In this document: positions 45,481 to 52,546 of the stretch, one piece after another | How positions within the stretch are numbered: the first letter of the stretch is position 1 | How the letters are laid out: the number at the start of each line of letters is the position of its first letter | Source: CAWJEL01 sp964647255 | GTDB lineage: Bacteria > Chloroflexota > Anaerolineae > CG2-30-64-16 | Direction: 5' to 3' | Length of the DNA stretch: 64,000 bases | Assembly (NCBI GenBank): GCA_964647255.1 | Contig: CAZYGI010000007.1 | Location: 1 to 64,000 of the forward strand | Position numbers and translations under genes: made by a program | The notes under the pieces: generated by a model | Database searches by the model: none | What the model saw: the letters and a program-made list of their open reading frames with translations, nothing else | What the model was told of the DNA's origin: nothing

Positions 45481-46038
45481 CTAGGCCCGCACCTGCTGCC
45501 GCTGCTGCAAGCCGAGCTTGAGCCCCTGCCAGAGCTCCTGACTGACCTCAGGTGCGATCGGCCTCAGCGCCTCGGCCTCGGTCAGGTTCATCAGCACGGC
45601 AATCTCATCACACGCATCAAACTTCGGGCAATAGATGCACTCGTGCCAAATCTTGGTCGAGATCGCCCACCGATCCACAGTGACAAAACCGCACCGGTTG
45701 AAGAAGGCTTCGGTCAAGGTGAGCGCGCAGATTTGCTCGTAGCCGTCTTGCCGTGCCCGCTCGACCAAGGCCGCCACCAGCCGCTTGCCCAACCCGGTGT
45801 TGCGATACTCCGGCGCAACGGCCAACGATCGGAGCTCCGTCAGCCGCGGGGTCAACTCGACGTTCGATCCGCAGCCGGCGATGCGCCCCTCATGCTCGGC
45901 AACCAGGAACCAGCGCAGCACGCGGCCGATCTGTTCCGCCGTGCGCGGCAGCATCAGATTCTCCGCCGCGTAGCGATTGACGATGTGCAAGATGCCCTCG
46001 ACATCGGCCTGGGTCGCCGCCCGGATCGTGATCTCCAT
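45481..46038 (-). CDS. GNAT N-acetyltransferase, probable short N-acetylglutamate synthase
   Basis: 185 residues with a GNAT fold: ITIRAATQADVEGILHIVNRYAAENLMLPR (parts ATQADVEGILHIVN and ENLMLPR), ELRSLAVAPEYRNTGLGKRLVAAL (acetyl-CoA loop RNTGLG), and FFNRCGF. Then comes a cysteine cluster, CIYCPKFDACDEIAVLM, seen in short ArgA-like enzymes. The ENLMLPRT segment and the position in the arginine operon support N-acetylglutamate synthase. With ArgJ present, it would replenish acetylglutamate. Start MEITIRA with a GGAG site. Confidence 0.8.
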   Translation of the reverse strand: MEITIRAATQADVEGILHIVNRYAAENLMLPRTAEQIGRVLRWFLVAEHEGRIAGCGSNVELTPRLTELRSLAVAPEYRNTGLGKRLVAALVERARQDGYEQICALTLTEAFFNRCGFVTVDRWAISTKIWHECIYCPKFDACDEIAVLMNLTEAEALRPIAPEVSQELWQGLKLGLQQRQQVRA

Positions 46039-46062
46039 CCCTTGCTCCACCGTGCGCACGTC

Positions 46063-47253
46063 TTAACGTTCCAGCGTCATCAGCACTGCGCTCAGCCGCT
46101 CGACCAGCAAATCAATCTCCTCGCGCGTGATCACCAGCGGCGGAACGAGGCGCAGCGTATTCGGGCCGGCGTTCACCAGCAGCAGGCCATACCGGTAGCC
46201 CGCGTTCACCACATCGGCGGCCGGCACATCCAGGTCCGCGCCGACCATCAGCCCTTTGCCGCGCACTGCAAGGATATGCGGCGAGTTGATCTCCTCGAGC
46301 CGTTCTTTCAGATACGCGCCTTTGGCCGCCACATCCGCCAGGAACGCAGGTTGCGAGACGCGCGCCAGCACCGCCTCGGCCACCGCTGCGACCAACGGAC
46401 CGGCGGCGAAGGTGCTGCCGTGATCACCGGGGTGCATCACATCGGCCACCGCCTGCGTCATCAGCACCGCGCCCATCGGCAGCCCACCGCCCAACGGTTT
46501 GGCGATTGTCATCAAGTCGGGCGTGACGTCACAGCCCTGGTAGGCCCACAGCGTGCCGGTCCGGCCCAACCCGCATTGGACTTCGTCAAAAATCAGCAGG
46601 GCATGGCGCCGATCGCAGGCTTCGCGCAGCGCCGCGAGGAACTTCGGTGCGGCCGGATACACGCCCCCCTCGCCCTGCACCGGCTCGACGATCACCGCGC
46701 ACACGTCGTCGCCGATCGCCGCGGTCGCGGCGACCGGCTCGTTGAACGGCGCGATGCGGACACCGGGCAGGAGGGGGCGGAACGGCGCCTGATACTTCTC
46801 CCGCGGGGTCGCCGCCAGCGCACCGAACGTCCGACCGTGAAAAGCGCCCGTGAAGGCCACGATGGCGTGTTTCTCCAGGCCGAAATGGTCGTGCGCCCAT
46901 TTGCGGGCAAACTTGAACGCCCCCTCGTTCGCCTCGGCCCCGGAATTGCAGAAAAACGCCCGGTCGGCGAAGCTGGTCTCGCACAGCTTCTGCGCCAACC
47001 GGGCGTGCGGCGCCGTGTGGTACAGGTTGGAAACATGCCACAGCTTGCCGGCCTGCGCCGTCAGCGCCGCCACCAGGCCCGGGTCCGCATGCCCCAGCGC
47101 GTTCACCGCGATCCCGGCCACGCAATCGAGATAGGCGTTGCCATCAGTGTCATACACCCAGCAGCCCTGGCCGTGATCCAACACGAACGGCGCGCGGGCA
47201 TAGGTGCCGAGAAGGAATTGTTGTTCAAGGGAGATGACTTCTTCAGTTGACAT
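46063..47253 (-). CDS. argD: Acetylornithine aminotransferase
   Basis: Class III PLP aminotransferase of 396 residues converting N-acetylglutamate semialdehyde to N-acetylornithine. Motifs: VYDTDGNAYLDCVAGIAVNALGH (in part), SNLYHTAPHARLAQKL, FFCNSGAEANEGAFKFARK, EPVQGEGGVYPA, IFDEVQCGLGRTG and the PLP lysine in TIAKPLGGGLPMGA. The start MSTEEVIS has a CGGAG site. It could also act in lysine synthesis as in other bacteria. Confidence 0.95.
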   Translation of the reverse strand: MSTEEVISLEQQFLLGTYARAPFVLDHGQGCWVYDTDGNAYLDCVAGIAVNALGHADPGLVAALTAQAGKLWHVSNLYHTAPHARLAQKLCETSFADRAFFCNSGAEANEGAFKFARKWAHDHFGLEKHAIVAFTGAFHGRTFGALAATPREKYQAPFRPLLPGVRIAPFNEPVAATAAIGDDVCAVIVEPVQGEGGVYPAAPKFLAALREACDRRHALLIFDEVQCGLGRTGTLWAYQGCDVTPDLMTIAKPLGGGLPMGAVLMTQAVADVMHPGDHGSTFAAGPLVAAVAEAVLARVSQPAFLADVAAKGAYLKERLEEINSPHILAVRGKGLMVGADLDVPAADVVNAGYRYGLLLVNAGPNTLRLVPPLVITREEIDLLVERLSAVLMTLER

Positions 47254-47271
47254 GAGAGTTGCTCCGATTAT

Positions 47272-47343
47272 GACGAAGGACAAAAGGTCAACGACGGACA
47301 ATGCCCCGCTCTACGCTCCACGCTCCACGCTCTACGCTCCACG
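47272..47343. repeat. Composite heptamer arrays between argB and argD
   Basis: GACGAAG, GACAAAA, GGTCAAC, GACGGAC (47272-47299), then CTCTACG, CTCCACG, CTCCACG, CTCTACG, CTCCACG (47309-47343). The second array encodes the last residues (V-R-G-A) and the TAG stop codon of argB (complement of 47332-47334). Confidence 0.82.
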
Positions 47344-48105
47344 CACCACCGCCGTCCCCTCACCGCGCGCCAGCCCATCCAGATCGGTGATGACCGCCTG
47401 GTAGACCCCCCTGTCCACCGCCTCGGTGGCGGAGCGGACTTTCGGGATCATCCCGCCGGTGATGTGCCCCTCGGCGATCAATGCTTCGATCTGGCCGACC
47501 GAAAGGGCCCGCATCAGCCTGCCCGCCACCTGCACGCCCGGCACATTGCTCACGAAAATCAGCCGCGCCGCTTCCACCGCCTGCGCTACACTGGCCGCCA
47601 CGTGATCGGCGTTGACATTGTAGGTCAGACCATCTTCTCCGAGCGAGACCGGCGAGATGACGGGGGTGATCCCCAGGTCAAGCAGTTGCAGCAGCGCCTC
47701 GCCGTTGACGGCTTCGACTCGGCCCACACGGCCCAGGTCGAAGCCTTCCACCGTGAGGGGCGTGGCGCGCACCAGGCCCATATCCACCCCGCTGAGGCCG
47801 AGCGCATCCACGCCGCCTACCACCAACCAGCGCACCAATCGGGTGTTCACCGTCCCGTTAAGCACCATCTCGACCAGGCGCAGGCTCTCGACGCTGGTGG
47901 CGCGCAGGCCCTGAACCGTCACGAACGGCACATCGAGCCGGCCGTGCAGGTCGGCGATCTCCTTGCCGCCGCCGTGCACGATGATCACCGCATATTCTGC
48001 CCGCAGCTTCTTCACCGCGGCCACAAACCCCGCGAGAAACGCTTCGTCCTCGACCTGGTTGCCGCCGATCTTGAGGACAAGGATAGGGTTATCGGTTGTA
48101 TTCAT
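47332..48105 (-). CDS. argB: Acetylglutamate kinase
   Basis: Phosphorylates N-acetylglutamate. 257 residues: LVLKIGGNQVEDEAF, VIIVHGGGKEIAD, QGLRATSVESLRLVEMVLNGTVN (in part), YNVNADHVAASVAQAV, FVSNVPGVQ, GGMIPKVRSATEAVDRGV. The short N-terminus matches arginine-insensitive forms, and the length also resembles LysZ-type kinases. Given the full arginine set nearby, acetylglutamate is the main substrate. Start MNTTDNP has CAGGAG. The last codons come from a heptamer array. Confidence 0.93.
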   Translation of the reverse strand: MNTTDNPILVLKIGGNQVEDEAFLAGFVAAVKKLRAEYAVIIVHGGGKEIADLHGRLDVPFVTVQGLRATSVESLRLVEMVLNGTVNTRLVRWLVVGGVDALGLSGVDMGLVRATPLTVEGFDLGRVGRVEAVNGEALLQLLDLGITPVISPVSLGEDGLTYNVNADHVAASVAQAVEAARLIFVSNVPGVQVAGRLMRALSVGQIEALIAEGHITGGMIPKVRSATEAVDRGVYQAVITDLDGLARGEGTAVVRGA

Positions 48106-48193
48106 GTCCCGCTCCTGAAAACATGACGAGTGCCCCGCCACGAGTGGGTCTGTAGCGGCGCGGCCAGCGCGCTTGCTCATTTCTCGTTACCCG

Positions 48194-49246
48194 TCACATC
48201 AGCCCCGTGCTCTCCGGCAGCCCGAACATCAGGTTCATATTCTGCACCGCCTGGCCCGAAGCACCCTTGCCCAGGTTGTCAATGCTGGATGTGACGATCA
48301 TCGTGCGACTATCAGGCACGAAGGCCAGGCCGATAGCGCAGGTGTTAGTGTGTGCGGTGTGGCCGAAAGTAGCGACCTGGCCCGCGGGCAGCACATAGGT
48401 CAGTGGCTCGTCCGCGTACATGGTGACATAGCGCTCCCGCACCTCTGCTTCCCCCACGCCCTCCGGCAGGGTCACATAGATCGTGGAAAGCATCCCCCGG
48501 CTGACGGGAACCAGGTGCGGCGAAAAGATGAGCTGCCAATGGGCAGGTGGAGCGTGGAACTCGGGGATCGGGGAGCCGCCATCCGCCATCCGCAGTTCCT
48601 GCTCCATCTCCGGGATATGCCGGTGGGCGCGGCCGATGCTGTAGGGGCTCAGGTTCTCGTTGGCTTCCACGAAATGCGTCTTGAGCGAAGGGGATCGTCC
48701 TGCGCCGGAGACGCCCGACTTACTGTCCGCGATGACCGTGCCGGAGATCCAGCCGGCTTTCGCCAGCGGCGCCAGGCCCAAGATGATGCTGGTGGGATAG
48801 CAGCCCGGATTAGCGACCAACCCGGCCGCAGCGATTTCGCTGCGGTGGAGCTCCGGCAGGCCGTAAACCGCCGCGGCCAGCAAGTCGGCGTAATGATGGG
48901 GATGGCCGTACCAGTGGGCATAAATCGCAGCGTCGCGCAGCCGGAAATCTGCGCTCAGGTCAATGGCCCGGACACGGGCCCGACGCGCCGCTGCGATGTG
49001 CTGCTGCGCCGCCACATGCGGCAGGCAGCAGAAGACCAGATCCACGGCGCCGAAGTCCGCATCCGCCGAGGCCACCAGCGTGTGGCGCCCCACGGCAGGC
49101 GGCACCGCGAAGACATCCCCAAATCGCTGGCCCGCGGATTGCTCCGACGTCAACCAGACGACCTCTGCGGCCGCATGCCGTTGGAGCAGCCGGAGCAGTT
49201 CCAGCCCCGTGTAGCCGGTTGCCCCAAGAATGCCGATCTTTATCAT
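48194..49246 (-). CDS. argC: N-acetyl-gamma-glutamyl-phosphate reductase
   Basis: Reduces acetylglutamyl phosphate to the semialdehyde with NADPH. 350 residues: IGILGATGYTGLELLRLLQRH, DLSADFRL, GLPELHRSEI, catalytic Cys in ANPGCYPTSIILGL, and HRHIPEMEQEL. After EQEL there is an extra loop (RMADGGSPIPEFHAPPAHW) whose DNA (48549-48597) is a run of seven heptamers, including GGAGCGT and CGCCATC twice. First gene of the arginine operon; a leader peptide and attenuator lie upstream. Confidence 0.95.
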   Translation of the reverse strand: MIKIGILGATGYTGLELLRLLQRHAAAEVVWLTSEQSAGQRFGDVFAVPPAVGRHTLVASADADFGAVDLVFCCLPHVAAQQHIAAARRARVRAIDLSADFRLRDAAIYAHWYGHPHHYADLLAAAVYGLPELHRSEIAAAGLVANPGCYPTSIILGLAPLAKAGWISGTVIADSKSGVSGAGRSPSLKTHFVEANENLSPYSIGRAHRHIPEMEQELRMADGGSPIPEFHAPPAHWQLIFSPHLVPVSRGMLSTIYVTLPEGVGEAEVRERYVTMYADEPLTYVLPAGQVATFGHTAHTNTCAIGLAFVPDSRTMIVTSSIDNLGKGASGQAVQNMNLMFGLPESTGLM

Positions 49247-49270
49247 GTCGTTCGTACTCCAAACAAAAAA

Positions 49271-49294
49271 CCAGCACCCGATCTTGGGTGCTGG
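49271..49294 (-). terminator. Attenuator terminator upstream of argC
   Basis: CCAGCACCC/GGGTGCTGG stem (49271-49294) followed on the minus strand by TTTTTTGTTT (49261-49270). It lies 24 bp upstream of the argC start and 51 bp after the leader-peptide stop. Confidence 0.9.
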
Positions 49295-49345
49295 TCTGCC
49301 TGTGTCTGCCTTAGTCGCTCGGCTGGCGCGCTTTCCCCGATCGGT

Positions 49346-49396
49346 CTATCCCGCTTGCATCGGACGACGACGAGGAAAACGCAGGTAAAACGCCAT
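49346..49396 (-). CDS. Arginine-rich leader peptide of the arginine operon
   Basis: Small open frame encoding MAFYLRFPRRRPMQAG, then TAG. It has four arginine codons, three of them consecutive (all CGT), and CGGAG eight bases upstream of the ATG. It lies between a good promoter and a Rho-independent terminator, in the geometry of ribosome-mediated attenuation: stalling at Arg codons would free an ACCGATC segment just after the leader stop to pair with the GATCGGGT of the terminator and prevent termination. Too short to judge by codon statistics; the case rests on arrangement and Arg content. Confidence 0.8.
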   Translation of the reverse strand: MAFYLRFPRRRPMQAG

Positions 49397-49458
49397 TTTG
49401 ATACTCCGAACGTTAGCTATGCTTCTGGCCGCTGACCGTGCCATCTTTTCGAGGCGAA

Positions 49459-49487
49459 AGTCTAGCACAGGTCCCGGGGGATGTCAA
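49459..49487 (-). promoter_or_regulatory. Promoter of the arginine operon
   Basis: Minus-strand -35 TTGACA (49482-49487), 17-bp spacer, extended -10 TGCTAGACT (TAGACT at 49459-49464). Confidence 0.82.
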
Positions 49488-49496
49488 AAGCGTAAC

Positions 49497-50501
49497 CTAG
49501 TGGATGTCGCCCACTTTGAACGTCCAGGTGTAACTCTTGCCATCCACTGTGAGTGACACGGTGTAGCTCGTGTTGGCGGTCAACGCAGCACGCGGGATCA
49601 GTACGATGGCGTCGCGCGGGTTCAGAAGCGCGCGGCCGAGATCTTGCAAAGAGCCGTCGGCATTGCGATAGGTGGACTCGGTAAACATGCAGCTTTCGAG
49701 CGGCGTCCCCGGCTCGGCGGTCTTCACGATGGAGTATGCAGTGACGCTTGGCGTCTTGCTGCCATCACCCATCTGGACGACGATCGGCAATCCGGTGGGG
49801 AGCTGATACCCTGGGCACGCGGATAAAGGGCTGGGCGTCTCGGCCCAGATGAGCATGCGCAGGGGCACGGTCGCACCATCGCCAGGCCACATGAGCGGGA
49901 AGCGCGTGCCGGTCGCGAGCTGCATCGCTCGGCCACGCATGATGTCCACCACCGCGGCCATCCGATAGCCGGGACCGGACTCCCGGTAGCTGCCGAAGCC
50001 GGTTGACTGGAGATGCGGGTCCAAGATGCCGAGGGCATGAAATGGCGCCACCATCCACGTATCAATCGCCCACTGGTCAGAGACGGTCAGCGCCGAGCCG
50101 GCGATTAAGTTGCTGGATTTGGCCGCCGTCGCACCTTCGACTGTGTACCACGGGTTGCCGGCGTTTTCTGAGTGATCGAGCACATCGTTTTTGACGATGT
50201 AGCGCGCATGCTTGGCACAGCCATCACTCCACTCGCTGTTTTCCGTAAGCGGCGCAAGCTGCGCTAATCCGCGGTACGCATTGATCCGCGCCAACCAGGC
50301 CACGGGAAACACGGAGGATGGTGCGACCGGGTTGCCGCTGCCCAGCGGCAAGTAGGTCCTGAAGGGCTTGCCAGCCTGGGAAGCCGTTGGATCGGCGCTC
50401 TGCGCGGCGACAAATTGCGGCCGCGCAAAAAACATAAGACAAATCAACACCAGGCAGGCCGTCTGCCATCCAACCTGTACGAAACTCCGATGCCTGAACA
50501 T
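49497..50501 (-). CDS. Secreted CAP/SCP-domain protein
   Basis: 334 residues. Signal peptide in MFRHRSFVQVGWQTACLVLI and the following hydrophobic stretch, cleavage near VAAQ. The CAP domain holds VAWLARINAYRGLAQLAPL, CAKHARYIVKNDVLDHSE and a family-type segment FHALGILDPHLQSTGFG. The C-terminal part is a beta-sandwich region with LNPRDAIVLIPRAALTANTSYTV (in part), resembling Ig-like or CARDB folds. Extracellular; function of bacterial CAP proteins is mostly unknown. The start at 50499-50501 avoids a longer frame that crosses the intergenic operator-like palindrome. Confidence 0.83.
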   Translation of the reverse strand: MFRHRSFVQVGWQTACLVLICLMFFARPQFVAAQSADPTASQAGKPFRTYLPLGSGNPVAPSSVFPVAWLARINAYRGLAQLAPLTENSEWSDGCAKHARYIVKNDVLDHSENAGNPWYTVEGATAAKSSNLIAGSALTVSDQWAIDTWMVAPFHALGILDPHLQSTGFGSYRESGPGYRMAAVVDIMRGRAMQLATGTRFPLMWPGDGATVPLRMLIWAETPSPLSACPGYQLPTGLPIVVQMGDGSKTPSVTAYSIVKTAEPGTPLESCMFTESTYRNADGSLQDLGRALLNPRDAIVLIPRAALTANTSYTVSLTVDGKSYTWTFKVGDIH

Positions 50502-50605
50502 ACGCTGTGATTCCCTACCTGCCGGCGACTGCTGGCTTGTCTCCGGTCGAATCGAATGCCCTGACCAGGGCCGGAAGACGGATGATAGAGTATCGCAAGA
50601 CACCC

Positions 50606-50631
50606 TGTGTGTAAAGATACACGAATACACA
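50606..50631. promoter_or_regulatory. Operator-like palindrome in the CAP-rnj divergent region
   Basis: TGTGTA (50608-50613) and TACACA (50626-50631) separated by 12 bases, with TGTGTG/CACACA extensions on both sides. It lies in the 314-bp gene-free stretch 50502-50815, which otherwise holds only the rnj promoter. Binding protein unknown. Confidence 0.4.
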
Positions 50632-50672
50632 GTGTGTGGGTACATTTGTTCAGATATTCACCTAACCGGGCA

Positions 50673-50702
50673 TTGACGAACGCCTCCCTGTTAAGGTAGA
50701 AT
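50673..50702 (+). promoter_or_regulatory. Promoter of rnj
   Basis: -35 TTGACG (50673-50678), 18-bp spacer, -10 TAGAAT (50697-50702); 113 bp upstream of the start codon. Confidence 0.7.
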
Positions 50703-50815
50703 CAGCGTGGCTGCGGCGATCTTTTCCGCATCTCTTCACCGGGCGATGCTATCGGGGAGAGCGCCGGGCGTTTTCCGACAGAACGTTGCGGGAACGCCGA
50801 TCAATAAGGAGTTTT

Positions 50816-52474
50816 ATGGCTGACACACTACGCATCATTCCCCTGGGCGGTCTGGGGGAAATCGGCAAAAACATGATGCTGTTCGAATATGACCGCAACA
50901 TCCTGATTGTAGACGCGGGGATCATGTTCCCCGAGCACGACATGTGGGGGATTGACGTGGTCATCCCCGACTTCACCTACCTGCGCGAGAACGCTGCGCA
51001 GGCGCGGGCGATCGTCATCACGCACGGGCACGAAGATCACATCGGCGCGCTGCCCTACCTGTTAAGCGAAGTCGTGCCCGCCGACACGCCGATCTACGCC
51101 ACGCGGCTGGCGGCCGGGCTTATCGAAGCCAAGCTCAGTGAGTTTCCCAAGCTGGGACGCCCCAATATTCGCCTGATCGCCGCCGGTGAAGCGTTCCGTG
51201 TAGGCCCGGTCGCGGTTGAATTTCTGGCCATCACGCATTCGATCCCCGACGGCGTGGGGCTCGCCATCCACACCCCGTTAGGCCGCGTGATTCATACCGG
51301 TGACTTCAAGTTTGACTACACGCCGGTGCGCGGTGGGGGCCCCGGGTTTGCCCGGCTGGGCGAGCTGGGCGCACAGGGCGTGTTGGCGCTCCTGAGCGAC
51401 TCGACCGGCGCCGAACGCGCCGGCCATACGCCGTCCGAGGCGGTGATTGCACCGGTTTTCAACGCGATCTTCGGCGCGGCGCCGGGCCGGATCATCGTTG
51501 CAACCTTTGCGTCGCAGCTGAGCCGCGTGCAGCAAGTGATTGATGCGGCGCACCAACACGGCCGCGTGGTCGCGCTTGCGGGATTCTCGATGCTGAAAAC
51601 CACCGAGATTGCCCTCAAGCTGGGGCATCTCGAGGCGCCGGCCGGCGTGCTCGTGGAGCTGAGCGAGGCGCTCCGCCTGCCCGATCGCCAGGTGACGATC
51701 GTCACGACCGGCAGCCAGGGCCAGCCGGAAGCCGCGCTCGCGCGTATGGCAGATGGGACGCATCGCCAGATTGAGATCAGGGCCGGCGATACGGTCGTGC
51801 TCTCGTCCACCCCAATTCCCGGCAATGAGGAAGAGGTGGCGCGCGTGATCAACAAGCTGTTCGCACGCGGCGCACAGGTGATCTATCCCCCGCTTGCAGC
51901 CGTGCACGTCTCCGGTCACGCCAGCCAGGAAGAACAGAAGCTGATGCTGGCGTTGACTCGCCCGCGCTTCTTTGTGCCCGTGCACGGCGAGCTGCGCCAC
52001 CTGCACGCCCATGCCGCGCTTGCGCGCCAGCTCGGCCTGCCGGCGGAGAACATCCTGATCGCAGAGAACGGCTCGGTGCTGGAGTTCACGGCAGATTCGG
52101 CGCGCATCACCGGCCGCGTGCCCAGCGGCGAGGTGTTCGTGGATGGCACCGGCGTGGGCGATGTCGGCCCGAAGGTGATGGGCGAGCGGGAAATCCTGGC
52201 GCGCGACGGGTTCGTCATTGCGGTCGTGCCGGTCAGTGCGGCGACAGGCGAGGTCAGCGGCCGGCCCGAGCTGGTTTCACGCGGCTTCGTGTATCTGCGC
52301 GAGAGTGGGGAGCTGTTCGACCGCGCCGCCGAGCGCGTCTTTTCGGCGCTACAGACGGGTGGCCTCCGCAAACGCACAGCTATCATCGAACGGACACAGG
52401 ACACCCTTGCCCGCTTCTTCTTTGAGGAGACACGACGCAAGCCGATGGTGGTGGCGGTGGTGACGCAAGGATAA
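50816..52474 (+). CDS. rnj: Ribonuclease J
   Basis: Metallo-beta-lactamase/beta-CASP nuclease with 5'-3' exo- and endonuclease activity on RNA, 552 residues. Motifs: IPLGGLGEIGKNMMLFEY, ITHGHEDHIGALP (HxHxDH), IHTGDFKFDYTP, SDSTGAERAGHTPSE, STPIPGNE and HVSGHASQEEQKLML (beta-CASP), FVPVHGELRHLHAHAALA, then the C-terminal domain. ATG at 50816 has AAGGAG. It converges with RNase Y, the other main mRNA-decay nuclease; both share the terminator at 52498-52533. Confidence 0.97.
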   Translation: MADTLRIIPLGGLGEIGKNMMLFEYDRNILIVDAGIMFPEHDMWGIDVVIPDFTYLRENAAQARAIVITHGHEDHIGALPYLLSEVVPADTPIYATRLAAGLIEAKLSEFPKLGRPNIRLIAAGEAFRVGPVAVEFLAITHSIPDGVGLAIHTPLGRVIHTGDFKFDYTPVRGGGPGFARLGELGAQGVLALLSDSTGAERAGHTPSEAVIAPVFNAIFGAAPGRIIVATFASQLSRVQQVIDAAHQHGRVVALAGFSMLKTTEIALKLGHLEAPAGVLVELSEALRLPDRQVTIVTTGSQGQPEAALARMADGTHRQIEIRAGDTVVLSSTPIPGNEEEVARVINKLFARGAQVIYPPLAAVHVSGHASQEEQKLMLALTRPRFFVPVHGELRHLHAHAALARQLGLPAENILIAENGSVLEFTADSARITGRVPSGEVFVDGTGVGDVGPKVMGEREILARDGFVIAVVPVSAATGEVSGRPELVSRGFVYLRESGELFDRAAERVFSALQTGGLRKRTAIIERTQDTLARFFFEETRRKPMVVAVVTQG

Positions 52475-52497
52475 CCTTCGAGGTTGAGAAGTAAAAA

Positions 52498-52533
52498 GGG
52501 GGGTGATGAGCGGCTTGCTGCTCATCACCCCCC
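52498..52533. terminator. Bidirectional terminator between rnj and rny
   Basis: GGGGGGTGATGAGC (52498-52511) pairs with its exact complement (52520-52533); flanked by AAAAA and TTTA, so it can serve both convergent genes. Confidence 0.9.
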
Positions 52534-52546
52534 TTTACTTTCGGAG

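Noticed and set aside
47272..47343. CRISPR array
   Set aside because: Units are 7 bp in direct tandem without spacers; not a CRISPR.
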